A DNA stretch of 45,009 nt, from the NCBI GenBank assembly GCA_030535795.1, contig JAUNRE010000008.1:1-45009 (forward strand). The letters are read 5' to 3'. The notes under the pieces were generated by a model. That model made no database searches and had not been told where the DNA came from. It was given only the letters and a program-made list of their open reading frames with translations. Source of the stretch: Akkermansia sp. GTDB lineage: Bacteria > Verrucomicrobiota > Verrucomicrobiia > Verrucomicrobiales > Akkermansiaceae. This document shows, piece by piece, positions 1 to 8,201 of this stretch (within the stretch, counting starts at the first letter, position 1; every line of letters starts with the position of its first letter). Both the position numbers and the translations under genes were made by a program.

Positions 1-261
1 CCCGCACTACTGGGACAACAGCAGTTCTACACCGGCTCCCGCTGCGACAAGTGCGCCAATACGGGTTACAAGGGTCGTAAGGGCATCCACGAGCTTCTCA
101 ACGCCTCCGACCCCATCCGCGAGCTCATCACGCAGAACGTCCCCTCCATCGTGCTGCGCCAGAAAGCTATCGAGCTGGGCATGACAACCCTGCGCGAAGA
201 CGGCATCCAGAACATCTTTGAAGGCAACACCACCATCGAAGAAGTACTGAAGTACACTTAA
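1..261 (+). CDS. gspE: GspE/PilB-type secretion ATPase, C-terminal fragment
   Basis: This is the last 86 codons of a gene that begins left of the window, read in frame 1 and ending with TAA at 259-261. The fragment has a CDKC pair followed by GYKGRKGIHELL. That is the zinc-binding cysteine region and the adjacent conserved block near the C-terminus of type II secretion and type IV pilus assembly ATPases. A final helix-rich tail ends in EEVLKYT, typical of the family. Such ATPases form cytoplasmic hexamers that drive pseudopilus or pilus assembly through the GspF/PilC platform, whose gene follows 77 bp downstream. The Walker motifs lie outside the window, so completeness cannot be judged. The choice of gspE over pilB rests on the GspG-like pseudopilin in the same cluster and is not certain. 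Confidence 0.85.
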   Translation, partial: PALLGQQQFYTGSRCDKCANTGYKGRKGIHELLNASDPIRELITQNVPSIVLRQKAIELGMTTLREDGIQNIFEGNTTIEEVLKYT

Positions 262-266
262 TAGAC

Positions 267-295
267 TTGACGCCGCACGCGACATCTGCTATCTT
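267..295 (+). promoter_or_regulatory. Candidate sigma-70 promoter for the gspF/gspG genes
   Basis: TTGACG (267-272) and TATCTT (290-295) are separated by exactly 17 bp, and the -10 is preceded by TGC, an extended -10 feature. Transcription would start near 302, leaving a leader of about 37 nt before the ATG at 339. It lies in the 77-bp gap after the ATPase gene, so the platform protein and pseudopilin could be transcribed independently. Consensus match only. Confidence 0.55.
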
Positions 296-338
296 TTATT
301 CGTAATCTATCAATTTTCGCAAACTTACACCACATATT

Positions 339-1631
339 ATGCCTAATTTCAAATATACCGCGCTGGATCAGAACGGCGTCGAGAAGACCGGCATCATCAC
401 GGCCGACAGCAAGATAGCTGCCGCCGAGATGATTCGTGCGCAGGGGCTCCTGCTGCGCGAATGCGAGGAAGCAGCCAAGGGTGCCAAACCCACCGCTGTC
501 AAGGACGCCAAGAAAAAAGGAGCCAAGGGCAAGAAAGGCGAGGCTGTTAAGAAGAGCGGCAAAGCCGGTGGCAGCGTGAGCCAGAAGGAGCTCATGGTGT
601 TCACCCGCCAGCTGGCCACCCTGATTGATGCCGGCCTGCCACTGCTGCAAAGCCTCAACGTGCTCAACAAGCAGGAGCCCAACCCCAACCTGCGTGCCAC
701 CATCGGTGCCATCGGCGAGTCTGTGCAGGGTGGTTCCACCTTCTCCGAGGCTCTCTCCGCCTATCCCAAGATGTTCAACCGCCTCTTCGTCAACATGGTT
801 AAGGCCGGTGAGATTGGCGGTGTGCTCGAAGTCGTGCTGAACCGACTCGCCGAGTACCAGGAAAAGGCCAACAAGCTGCGCGGCAAGGTAACATCCGCCA
901 TGGTATACCCGCTCATCATCATGGTGATTGCCGTGGGTATTCTTATCTTCCTCATGCTGGTTATCGTGCCCAAGTTCAAGGAAATGTTCGAGGGTCAGAA
1001 CATGGAGCTGCCTGCTCTCTCGCAGTTCGTGTTCAATTTCTCCGACAACTGTATGGCGGACTCAATAGTGCCCTTTGTACCGAATGCCGTGCTGTTCATC
1101 GGTGTTCTTATTGCCGCCATCGCCGGTCTTGGCGTATGGAAACGCACACCCAAGGGAGCCCGCGCCATGGACAACTTCACCCTGAAGATTCCCAAGCTGG
1201 GGCACCTTACCCGCGTGAATGCCGTGGCTCGCTTCTCCCGTACCTTTGGTACGCTCGTATCCTCCGGTGTGCCGATTCTTCAGGCTCTCATGATTACCCG
1301 CGACACCGCCGGCAACAGCGTTGTGGCCGATGCTGTGAACAAGATTCACGACTCCGTGCGCGAAGGTGAATCCATTGTCACGCCCATGAGTGCAGCTAAC
1401 AACATTTTCCCGCCCATGATGATTTCCATGGTGGACGTGGGTGAAGAAACTGGCCAGCTGCCCGACATGCTCATGAAAGTGGCCGAGGTGTACGATGAAG
1501 AAGTGGACAACAGCGTAACCGCCCTCACCGCCATGCTGGAGCCGCTCATGATTGTGTTCCTGGCTGTCGTGGTTGGTGGCATTGTGCTGGCCATGTTCAT
1601 GCCGATGATGGAAATCATTAAGAACGTCTGA
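339..1631 (+). CDS. gspF: Type II secretion/type IV pilus inner-membrane platform protein (GspF/PilC family)
   Basis: A 430-residue polytopic protein, close to the usual family length of about 400. It starts with the typical small N-terminal module (FKYTALDQNGVEKTG). There are two repeats of the GspF domain, about residues 85-210 and 290-420, each with a conserved block such as FTRQLATLIDAGLPL and FSRTFGTLVSSGVPI. Membrane helices lie at roughly 187-212, 246-266 and 396-425. It should sit in the inner membrane and couple the GspE/PilB ATPase to pseudopilin extrusion. Unusual is a Lys/Ala/Gly-rich low-complexity linker at about residues 45-80, between the N-terminal module and the first GspF domain. 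No Shine-Dalgarno sequence precedes the ATG. The pseudopilin gene follows after 6 bp, so the two are probably cotranscribed. Confidence 0.93.
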   Translation: MPNFKYTALDQNGVEKTGIITADSKIAAAEMIRAQGLLLRECEEAAKGAKPTAVKDAKKKGAKGKKGEAVKKSGKAGGSVSQKELMVFTRQLATLIDAGLPLLQSLNVLNKQEPNPNLRATIGAIGESVQGGSTFSEALSAYPKMFNRLFVNMVKAGEIGGVLEVVLNRLAEYQEKANKLRGKVTSAMVYPLIIMVIAVGILIFLMLVIVPKFKEMFEGQNMELPALSQFVFNFSDNCMADSIVPFVPNAVLFIGVLIAAIAGLGVWKRTPKGARAMDNFTLKIPKLGHLTRVNAVARFSRTFGTLVSSGVPILQALMITRDTAGNSVVADAVNKIHDSVREGESIVTPMSAANNIFPPMMISMVDVGEETGQLPDMLMKVAEVYDEEVDNSVTALTAMLEPLMIVFLAVVVGGIVLAMFMPMMEIIKNV

Positions 1632-1637
1632 TGCGCC

Positions 1638-2276
1638 ATGAAGTTCCGTAACGTCAAAGCAGCCTCGGGTTTCACCCTCATCGAGATTCTGGTGGTCATT
1701 GCCATTCTGGCGACACTGGCTGCCGGTGCATGGACAGCTAAGGGATGGATTGACAACAAGCAGCTTGTCACCACGGCAGAGTCACACATCGGCCTTCTTA
1801 CTCAGGCCATGAATGCCTACCGTGCCGACAACGGCGACATCCTGCCCCACGGCAAGGGCGATGCCGTCAGCGCCAATGTGCTCTACTCCGCCCTCTACTG
1901 CGATGAGGACAACGATGGCAACCCCGATAAAGATGAGAACGGCGTCACCCGTATGCCGTACTGCGAGCAGCTCATCATCATCGAGAACACCAAAGCCAAG
2001 GAGCGCGAAGAAGGCATACCCTGTATCAAGGTGAAAATCACCGGCAAGACAGCCAAGGGCACGCGCCTCAAGGGTAAGCGTTATGCCATCATCGACCCCT
2101 GGAACAGCCCCTATCGCTATCGCCTCGGCTGCGAGGTAGCCGACGAGGACGGTAAGACCGGCATGGGCATCAACCCCGACTTTGATATCTTCTCACTCGG
2201 TGCCGACGGCAAGGGTGATGGGCTGACAAAGGACGGCGAGAACGAAGACAACATCTCCAATATCCAGGCTTGGTAA
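1638..2276 (+). CDS. gspG: GspG-like major pseudopilin (type II secretion)
   Basis: This 212-residue protein has a class III prepilin leader: a short basic N-terminus, then SG/FTLIEILVVIAILATLA. Cleavage after Gly11 would leave N-terminal Phe with Glu at mature position 5, as prepilin peptidase substrates require. The C-terminal part has the GspG signatures DPWNSPYRY and DIFSLGADGKGDG and ends in DNISNIQAW, the region that binds calcium in GspG pseudopilins. It is longer than a standard GspG (about 140-150 residues). The extra length is an Asp/Lys-rich insert at about residues 85-150. It would polymerise into the periplasmic pseudopilus. The ATG lies 6 bp after the gspF stop and a terminator follows, so it ends the transcription unit. 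Confidence 0.88.
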   Translation: MKFRNVKAASGFTLIEILVVIAILATLAAGAWTAKGWIDNKQLVTTAESHIGLLTQAMNAYRADNGDILPHGKGDAVSANVLYSALYCDEDNDGNPDKDENGVTRMPYCEQLIIIENTKAKEREEGIPCIKVKITGKTAKGTRLKGKRYAIIDPWNSPYRYRLGCEVADEDGKTGMGINPDFDIFSLGADGKGDGLTKDGENEDNISNIQAW

Positions 2277-2304
2277 CAACAACCGCAAATTGAAGCTTGC
2301 ACAG

Positions 2305-2337
2305 AGCCCGTATCCGCCGCAAGATACGGGCTTTTTT
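2305..2337 (+). terminator. Rho-independent terminator after the pseudopilin gene
   Basis: A 10-bp inverted repeat (AGCCCGTATC, 2305-2314, with GATACGGGCT, 2323-2332) has an 8-nt loop. A run of T residues follows to 2337. It lies 28 bp after the stop codon and separates the secretion genes from the GH89 gene. Confidence 0.9.
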
Positions 2338-2348
2338 ATAAAATCCAC

Positions 2349-4550
2349 ATGAATATCATACGTACATCGGTCATCGCCACAACAGCTCTGCTGCCCATGG
2401 TAGCCTGCATCGCACCTGCCAATCAGGAAACACAGGCCGCCACAGCACTCGTTCAGCGACTCACCCCTCAATACGCTGCACGCATCCGTTTTGCCATCAA
2501 CCCACAACTCAAAGCCCCCACGATTGAAGGCAAAGGACGCTTTGTACACATAGAGGCGCCCAATGTACGAGAATGTATCCGCGGATACGGTTATTACCTG
2601 CGCCGCATGGCGAAGGTACACTTCTCCTGGAATGGCGACAACACCAGCGGAGCCAGCTTCGTGGTGCCGACTCGCAAAATCAGTGTCCCCGAAGCTCTGC
2701 CCTTCAACTATGCGTACAACTACTGCACGCTCAGCTACACCTGCGCCACATGGGACAAGAAACGCTGGGAAAGAGAGCTGGATCTGCTGGCGCTCAACGG
2801 TGTGAACTATGTGCTGGTGACATCGGGTCTGGAGAAAGTTTGGCAGAACTTCCTGACGGAACTGGATTACCCGGCCGACAAGATACGAAAGTTCATCCCC
2901 AACCCCTTCTACGCCGCATGGTGGAATATGGGTAACCTGGAGGGCGAGGGAGGTCCCATCAGCCAAACTCTCATCGAGAGCGAAGCGGAACTGGGGCGCT
3001 TCCTTGTCTCACGCATCCGCGAGCTGGGTATGGAGCCGGTATTACAGGGTTATGTAGGCTTCCTGCCGCATGATTTCCCGCAGGCGGGGTTAAACGGAAA
3101 ACTTCTGCCGCAGGGTAAGTGGTGCAAGTACAATCGCCCATGCGTTCTGCAGCCCACATCGCCGGCCTTTGCCGGCATCGCAAAGCTGTGGTACAAACAC
3201 CTGCATGCCGTGTATGGCACCACGGCCAAAGCCTATGGCGGCGACCTCTTCCACGAGGGAGGCCGCAAGGGCGGCACCTCGCTGGATGAAGCAGCCCGAG
3301 CCGTTCAAGCGGCCATGCAACAGGCGGAGCCGGGAAGCAAATGGCTCATTCAGGCCTGGGGGAAAAACCCGGATGCTAAACTGCTGGCCGGCACTGACCC
3401 GAACCACACTATCATTCTGGCGCTGCAGAAGAACCTCTCCCCTAAGGGCGAAATGAACTTCGACTACAAGGGGCGCCCCTATATCTGGTGCGAGCTTTCC
3501 AACTTTGGAGGCAAGCACGGCATGTTCGGCGGCATGAGCATACTGGAAAACCTCACTCGCCGGAATTGCGGCGCCATCGGTATCGGCATGATTTCCGAAG
3601 GGCTCGAAACAACCCCCCTCTTCTACGAGCTGGTGTGGGAGCGCATGAATACCGAGGGGAAAATAGACCGTGTATCATTCCTGCAACGCTATGCACAGGC
3701 ACGATACGGCAGCACGGATAAACGCCTGCACATGGCGCTGCACCTCCTCGCCGATGGCATCTACGCCCCCAACAAACGCCGCGAGGGAAGCCTCGAAAAC
3801 ATCATGTGTGCGCGCCCCGATCTCTCGGCTCGCAAAGTAACCACTTGGGCTGCACCCGAAGTTTATTACAAGCCGGAGTCCGTGGAAATAGCTGCCAAGC
3901 TCTACCTCCAGGCCGCCCAATCAGCAGGCAGCAAACTCACCTCTCTCCCCACCTTCCGCTTCGATTTGGCCGACCTCTGCCGCCAGGTATTGTCCGACCG
4001 CGCCCGCGTGCAACTCAACAAGTGCCGCCTGGCATACGAGAATCGCGATGAAGCGGCATTTAAGAAAGAAAGCGACCGCTTCCTGCAAATGATTGAGGAC
4101 TGTGCGGCCGTGCTCAGCACTTCCGAGTACTTCCTGCTGCACAACTTCACAAAGGGAGCTGCCAGCCGCGGCACCACCGCCGAAGATAAGCAGATGATGG
4201 AGCGCTATGCCCGCCAGCTCATTTCCACTTGGCGCCCGGATATCAGCGAGCTTAATGACTACGCGCACCGCCAGTTCCCGGCTCTCTTGCGCAATTACTA
4301 TTCACCGCGCTGGTCGATGTATTTTGCAGACTGCCTGCGGAATCTTCGAGGCGAAAAGAGTAAGGATACAGAGATTGTGCGCACCGTCACCACAAACAAC
4401 GGCGAAAAGGTTGAGCACATCAGCACACGCAATCACAAAATGGAGCAGCTGGAACTGGGCTTTGCCAAGGCGTCTCTGCCTCTTATCACAGCCCCGGAGG
4501 GCGACATCCTCAAGCTGGCCGAAAAGATACTCAATCACGCGTTGGAATAA
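2349..4550 (+). CDS. Alpha-N-acetylglucosaminidase, glycoside hydrolase family 89
   Basis: This 733-residue exported enzyme should release terminal alpha-linked GlcNAc, as on gastric-type mucin O-glycans or heparan sulfate. A signal peptide covers about residues 1-20. It ends LLPMVAC, which may be a weak lipobox with Cys20 as lipidation site. A small N-terminal domain (about 30-110) is followed by the NAGLU TIM barrel with hallmark blocks NYCTLSYTCATWDKKRW, LDLLALNGVNYVLVTSG, AWWNMGNLEGEGGP and RELGMEPVLQGYVGFLP. By comparison with human NAGLU and clostridial GH89, the catalytic acid is probably Glu303 (DLFHEGG) and the nucleophile Glu417 (MISEGLE). A helical C-terminal domain completes the protein. 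Its last codons overlap the left end of an intergenic repeat element. Substrate specificity is inferred from the family. Confidence 0.93.
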   Translation: MNIIRTSVIATTALLPMVACIAPANQETQAATALVQRLTPQYAARIRFAINPQLKAPTIEGKGRFVHIEAPNVRECIRGYGYYLRRMAKVHFSWNGDNTSGASFVVPTRKISVPEALPFNYAYNYCTLSYTCATWDKKRWERELDLLALNGVNYVLVTSGLEKVWQNFLTELDYPADKIRKFIPNPFYAAWWNMGNLEGEGGPISQTLIESEAELGRFLVSRIRELGMEPVLQGYVGFLPHDFPQAGLNGKLLPQGKWCKYNRPCVLQPTSPAFAGIAKLWYKHLHAVYGTTAKAYGGDLFHEGGRKGGTSLDEAARAVQAAMQQAEPGSKWLIQAWGKNPDAKLLAGTDPNHTIILALQKNLSPKGEMNFDYKGRPYIWCELSNFGGKHGMFGGMSILENLTRRNCGAIGIGMISEGLETTPLFYELVWERMNTEGKIDRVSFLQRYAQARYGSTDKRLHMALHLLADGIYAPNKRREGSLENIMCARPDLSARKVTTWAAPEVYYKPESVEIAAKLYLQAAQSAGSKLTSLPTFRFDLADLCRQVLSDRARVQLNKCRLAYENRDEAAFKKESDRFLQMIEDCAAVLSTSEYFLLHNFTKGAASRGTTAEDKQMMERYARQLISTWRPDISELNDYAHRQFPALLRNYYSPRWSMYFADCLRNLRGEKSKDTEIVRTVTTNNGEKVEHISTRNHKMEQLELGFAKASLPLITAPEGDILKLAEKILNHALE

Positions 4551-4595
4551 TTAGGGGAAAGCCAATTTGTGGAATTCCAAAGTCGAATTTGAAAG

Positions 4596-4620
4596 TTCGG
4601 CGGGCTTTCGCCCGCGGGGT
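4596..4620 (+). repeat. Hairpin repeat, copy 1
   Basis: The core GCGGGC-TTTC-GCCCGC forms a perfect 6-bp stem with a 4-nt loop inside a 25-base block. The block recurs identically at 4997-5021 in the same orientation. No T-run follows, so it is not a standard terminator. Confidence 0.8.
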
Positions 4621-4667
4621 GTGCGCTGCTTAGCTCTGTTCCCTTGCCCGTCAGGCGCGAAACTCAT

Positions 4668-4740
4668 AAGCCCCGCTTTGCGGGGCGAAAGTGTAATAGC
4701 CCAAGGCAAGCCGCAACGCGGCGCAGCCTTGGGGTGGGAT
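4668..4740 (+). repeat. Inverted repeat unit, forward copy
   Basis: The unit starts with a GC hairpin (AAGCCCCGC, 3-nt loop, GCGGGGC), then GAAAGTGTAATAGCCCAAGG and a second stem pairing 4701-4707 with 4726-4732 (CCAAGGC/GCCTTGG). The reverse complement of 4919-4991 has the same order of blocks: identical at the outer hairpin, near-identical across the middle block, and divergent only in the inner loop. Confidence 0.8.
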
Positions 4741-4918
4741 AGTATAATAATTGGGAGCCCGAGGAGTCGGCGCGTCAGCGTCGGCGCCGAGCCTCGGCGT
4801 AGGGCGAGAGCCCGGAGACGGGCACGCTTACCCCGGAAAACACCCTGAAATGACTGAGAGCCACGCTGCTGTCGGCCTCCTCAGCTTCGCTTCGTCGGAC
4901 TTTGATTTTCTATTTTCA

Positions 4919-4991
4919 CCTATCCCAAGGTTTCCGCTGCTACGCAGCGTCACCTTGGGCTACTATACTTTCGCCCCGCCTTGCGGGGCTT
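4919..4991 (-). repeat. Inverted repeat unit, reverse copy
   Basis: Read on the minus strand, this repeats the unit at 4668-4740: AAGCCCCGC, 3-nt loop, GCGGGGC, then GAAAGTATAGTAGCCCAAGG and a closing CCTTGGG. Loop sequences differ while stem sequences are kept, suggesting selection on the folded form. Confidence 0.8.
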
Positions 4992-4996
4992 CCAAA

Positions 4997-5021
4997 TTCG
5001 GCGGGCTTTCGCCCGCGGGGT
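4997..5021 (+). repeat. Hairpin repeat, copy 2
   Basis: Identical over 25 bases to 4596-4620, including the 6-bp stem GCGGGC/GCCCGC with a TTTC loop. The similarity continues weakly to the right, where both copies run into a TGCG..GCTTA stretch. Confidence 0.8.
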
Positions 5022-5114
5022 ATGCGTAGCTTATTCCACTGCTTGTGAAATACATAAGGCCTAAACCCCAATTATTCCAACGCGTCCTTCCCCTGCCCGC
5101 CCGGCTTCGGCAAG

Positions 5115-7595
5115 CTACTGCCCGCTCCTGCGCATCGGCGAGAAGTTGCGGCGGCGGAAATATCGCGGGCGGCGCATAGTGGGGCGCATAGGAGCATTGC
5201 CGCGCATGCGGATGAAGCGGTCGCGCAGAGTTTTGATGCGGGCGGCATCAAAATCTTTGAGCAGAGTTCTCAGTTCCTTTTCATGCTGGTCACTATCACT
5301 GCTGCGCATGTAGTGCCGCGCCACCCATTTAACGAGGCGCTCACGCATAGCCGGGGTAAAATCACTACGCGAGGTGACAAAGGAAAGAATACCGAGCGTC
5401 TGTTCCCGTATGTTGCGAGCCTCCTGCGAGCGGCCGCTCTCTGCCAGCTCATGCGCATAGCGATCGCGGGCGGAGAGGAACAACATTATCAACTCGCTGT
5501 CCACGGCAGATGATGCCAGAAGCTCCTGCGCATACGTTGCGGCTCGCTCCATATCCGGCCGACGCGCGGAGCGGCTACGCTGCGGCATGACCGCCAGACG
5601 CACATAGGCACGTTTGAATACCTCGGAGGAAGGCTGCTCTTTCAACAGAGCTTCGAGTAATCCCAGCGCAGTTTCGCCGGCAGGAGCCAGCAACTCTCGC
5701 ACCACTTCACTTCGCCCACTACTCAGCAGCTCGGCCTGCAACAAACGCGCCCCGGGGTTATGCGGTTGCTCTTTCAGCAGAAGAGCCAACTGATGAGCAG
5801 CACGCTCCGCCGGGTTGGCATGCGTGCCCAGCACGGCCGTGGCGACCTCGCGGCGACGATCATGCGCTGCATGTCCGCTACCGGTGCGAGCCGATGCAGG
5901 CGGAGGAACCGGCTCGACAAACACCCGGCGACGAGAGGCCAGTTGCAATGCCCTCACCAGCTCCAGTCTCGTCTCAAAGTCCGCCTGTGGAGAGACCTGC
6001 TTTTCCAGCCCCATCAGAAGGGACCGCCCCTCGCGGTATCGGGATGCATCTTCCAGCGAGAAAATAGCCGTTGCCAGTCCGATTGTTGCGACAACGTGGT
6101 CGTAACTACCGGCCGGAGTTCGGTCAGCCACGCGGCGGAAATATTTCTCTGCCATAGCGTAATCACCTGTCTGCAAGGCAATAGTGGCCAAGATGGATGA
6201 AGCCTCTGTCACCTTGTCGCTGTTACCGTCGGCTTGGGTTGCCAGCTGTTCGTAATACGGCATCAGATCCTGAAGCAAACGCACATCCGCTCTGGAGGGA
6301 GGCAGGAATTCATCATCGCCAGCCCCCTGTGTTACCATGGAAGCAAAAATGCGTTGCAGGGAGGCATCAGCTATCTGCTCGTTAAGCTCCGCACGCTCTC
6401 TTTGCTCGTTTTCGCTGTTCAGAGCCCCCTTCACGCGAGCATAGGCAAATGTTATCGTAGCGTACAGCAACAGCAGCAATCCGGCTGCTACATGGCTCCA
6501 CACGGCAGCGGAAGGGTGACGACGCGTCCACAGCCGGTAGCGGCGCCACAATGATGTGCGGCGGGCTTTCACCGGCTCACAGGCCAAGACGCGCTGCAAA
6601 TCCTCAGCCATGGCCTGCATGGATTCATAGCGATCCTGCGGGTTAAACGCCACGGCTTTGTTCACCACAGCGCCCAGTTCGCCGAATCCGCGCAACGGGG
6701 GCAGCCCTCCTTCGCATATCGTCTTGACAAGCTGACCGCCTTCAACATTGCGGTACACGGATTGGCGGTTGAGCAATTCATACAGAGTCAACCCCAGGCT
6801 GTACTGGTCGCCGGCAAAGGTATCAGCCTCGCCACGCAGACGCTCCGGCGCCATATAGCGCACCGTGCCATCATGGCTCTGCGCCACCAGCGGAGCGTCC
6901 TCACCGGCATTGAGGATGGTCGCCAGGCCGAAATCACTCACCAGCAACACGCCGTCATTCCCCATCAGCAGATTACCGGGCTTTATATCCCGGTGCACCA
7001 CGCCATGCGCATGCGCAAAAGCCAGCGCCTTGGCAGCCTGCAACCCGACACGAGCAACAGCCTGCTCATAGGGAATACCGGGAAACGCCGCACCCAGACG
7101 CCCGGCACTGAGCCCCTGCCCCTGCACAAGCCCCATCACATAGTAGCGGTAGCGTCCCTCCTGCCCGGCACCAAATACCTCCACGATATTGGTATGCCGC
7201 AGGCCGGCCAACACGCGGGATTCATTCTCAAAAGCCTCGCTGATGCGCGCATCGGTGCTCCACGACGGAGCGAGAATCTTGACCGCCACCTCACGGCGCA
7301 ACGACTCCTGACGCGCACGGAACACCGTCCCCATGCCGCCGCTGCCGATACGCTCCAGCAGGTGGTAGTCGCCCAGGCGCTCCGGGTAATGAGCCATGAC
7401 GGGCGCCGGAGGCATGGAGGTACGCCCCAACCCCTCCACATCCAGCATCATGGGCAGAATATCCACCAAATCGCTCTCGACTTCGGGATGTTGTGCGGCA
7501 TATTCCGCCACACTCAGCAGCTCACCGGCTCGGGCGCGATCCAGATACGCCTCAGCCAGCTCAGCCACCAGTTCATCCTTCTCTGCGGAAGTCAT
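5115..7595 (-). CDS. Membrane Ser/Thr protein kinase with helical sensor region
   Basis: An 826-residue Hanks-type kinase. A short N-terminal helical region (1-75) precedes a complete kinase domain (about 76-345): glycine loop IGSGGMGTVF, Lys106 in VAVKIL, catalytic HRDIKPGN with Asp203, metal-binding DFG with Asp221, and MAPERL. One TM helix lies near 365-388. The C-terminal half is rich in helical TPR-like segments and should be extracytoplasmic. The last 40 residues are Arg/Met/Pro-rich. The start overlaps the end of the ECF sigma gene by 4 bp (ATGA), indicating translational coupling. Paired sigma and kinase genes of this kind are common in Planctomycetes and Verrucomicrobia, where the kinase is thought to control the sigma factor. 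It differs in architecture from the Sel1-repeat kinases at 21032-31825. Its signal is unknown. Confidence 0.92.
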   Translation of the reverse strand: MTSAEKDELVAELAEAYLDRARAGELLSVAEYAAQHPEVESDLVDILPMMLDVEGLGRTSMPPAPVMAHYPERLGDYHLLERIGSGGMGTVFRARQESLRREVAVKILAPSWSTDARISEAFENESRVLAGLRHTNIVEVFGAGQEGRYRYYVMGLVQGQGLSAGRLGAAFPGIPYEQAVARVGLQAAKALAFAHAHGVVHRDIKPGNLLMGNDGVLLVSDFGLATILNAGEDAPLVAQSHDGTVRYMAPERLRGEADTFAGDQYSLGLTLYELLNRQSVYRNVEGGQLVKTICEGGLPPLRGFGELGAVVNKAVAFNPQDRYESMQAMAEDLQRVLACEPVKARRTSLWRRYRLWTRRHPSAAVWSHVAAGLLLLLYATITFAYARVKGALNSENEQRERAELNEQIADASLQRIFASMVTQGAGDDEFLPPSRADVRLLQDLMPYYEQLATQADGNSDKVTEASSILATIALQTGDYAMAEKYFRRVADRTPAGSYDHVVATIGLATAIFSLEDASRYREGRSLLMGLEKQVSPQADFETRLELVRALQLASRRRVFVEPVPPPASARTGSGHAAHDRRREVATAVLGTHANPAERAAHQLALLLKEQPHNPGARLLQAELLSSGRSEVVRELLAPAGETALGLLEALLKEQPSSEVFKRAYVRLAVMPQRSRSARRPDMERAATYAQELLASSAVDSELIMLFLSARDRYAHELAESGRSQEARNIREQTLGILSFVTSRSDFTPAMRERLVKWVARHYMRSSDSDQHEKELRTLLKDFDAARIKTLRDRFIRMRGNAPMRPTMRRPRYFRRRNFSPMRRSGQ

Positions 7596-8170
7596 AACGA
7601 GATATCGCCCATCATTTCCTTCATGCGTTTCAAGGCGCGAACATATCGGATACTGGCAGCCTTCACCTCAATTCCGAGCGCAGCGGCGCACTCCGTGTTG
7701 CTGAGCTCCTCGAAATGGCGCAGCTCCAGAATCTCCCGGTCGGTATCGGGCAGCTCGCGCATAGCCTTGCGCGTTTGCTCCAGCAGCTCCATACGCTCTA
7801 AGTGCGTGCGAGGGCCTACCAGAGAATCGGCAAAGCGCGACAAGGCGTTCACGGTCACATCATGCTCACGCTCGGCCATGAAGCTCTCCTTCATTGCATC
7901 GCGCTTACCGGCGACCAGGTGCTTGCGCTCCATGTCCGTAATCGTCTGCAACGCCAGTTTACGCAGTTTGACAAACATGGGCACCTCCTCGTGCTCTTGC
8001 AGGAACTTCATGCGGCGACCGCAGGCCAGGTACGTCTCCTGAGCCACATCATCCGGACTCAGACGGCGCAACAATACAGGCGACATGCGCGTGGCTATCA
8101 GGCGCACCAGGCGGTCGCGATACTGCAGCCAGAGCTCAGCAAGCCACAGATTTTCAGGGGACTCAGGCAT
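7592..8170 (-). CDS. ECF-type RNA polymerase sigma factor
   Basis: A 192-residue protein with the two-domain layout of extracytoplasmic-function sigma factors. Region 2 covers about residues 10-80 (LSPDDVAQETYLA matches region 2.2). A variable linker follows. Region 4 covers about 135-190, with LPDTDREILELRHFEELSN and a helix-turn-helix (AAALGIEVKAASIRYVRAL). It would direct RNA polymerase to a stress or envelope regulon. It overlaps the kinase gene by 4 bp and follows gpsA by 31 bp on the same strand, so it may be read from the plsY promoter. No anti-sigma gene is nearby. The kinase partner is the likely regulator, which is inference from the ECF-kinase pairing seen in related phyla. Confidence 0.9.
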   Translation of the reverse strand: MPESPENLWLAELWLQYRDRLVRLIATRMSPVLLRRLSPDDVAQETYLACGRRMKFLQEHEEVPMFVKLRKLALQTITDMERKHLVAGKRDAMKESFMAEREHDVTVNALSRFADSLVGPRTHLERMELLEQTRKAMRELPDTDREILELRHFEELSNTECAAALGIEVKAASIRYVRALKRMKEMMGDISL

Positions 8171-8201
8171 AAACTCAGACTGCTTAATGATTCGCCTTGT
8201 A

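Larger units (their letters stand above)
4538..5084. repeat. Composite palindromic intergenic repeat element
   Basis: This 547-bp stretch lies between two convergent genes and contains no credible gene. It is bounded by near-identical inverted ends: 4538-4557 (CGCGTTGGAATAATTAGGGG) and the reverse complement at 5066-5084, which lacks one A. Inside are a second inverted pair (4668-4740 and 4919-4991) and two copies of a perfect hairpin (4596-4620 and 4997-5021), so the whole segment is a nested palindrome. The left end includes the last codons and stop of the GH89 gene. The right end stops about 30 bp from the stop of the kinase gene. It resembles a REP/MITE-like non-autonomous repeat. Whether it occurs elsewhere in the genome cannot be seen here. 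Confidence 0.75.

Noticed and set aside
2337..2344. Promoter for the GH89 gene (TATAAA/TAAAAT just before the ATG)
   Set aside because: No acceptable -35 lies at 16-18 bp; the sequence is largely the T-run of the preceding terminator.
4567..5029. Two open frames in the intergenic repeat region
   Set aside because: They run through nested hairpins and inverted repeats. Translations are Arg/Gly-rich low complexity with no start context.
4538..5084. CRISPR array
   Set aside because: Repeats are palindromic and few, with no regular spacing and no cas genes nearby.
6762..8042. Long plus-strand open frame (426 codons) opposite the kinase and sigma genes
   Set aside because: It is antisense to two clear genes with intact motifs. 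Its translation is His/Arg/Gln-rich with no domain, typical of a GC-rich shadow frame.
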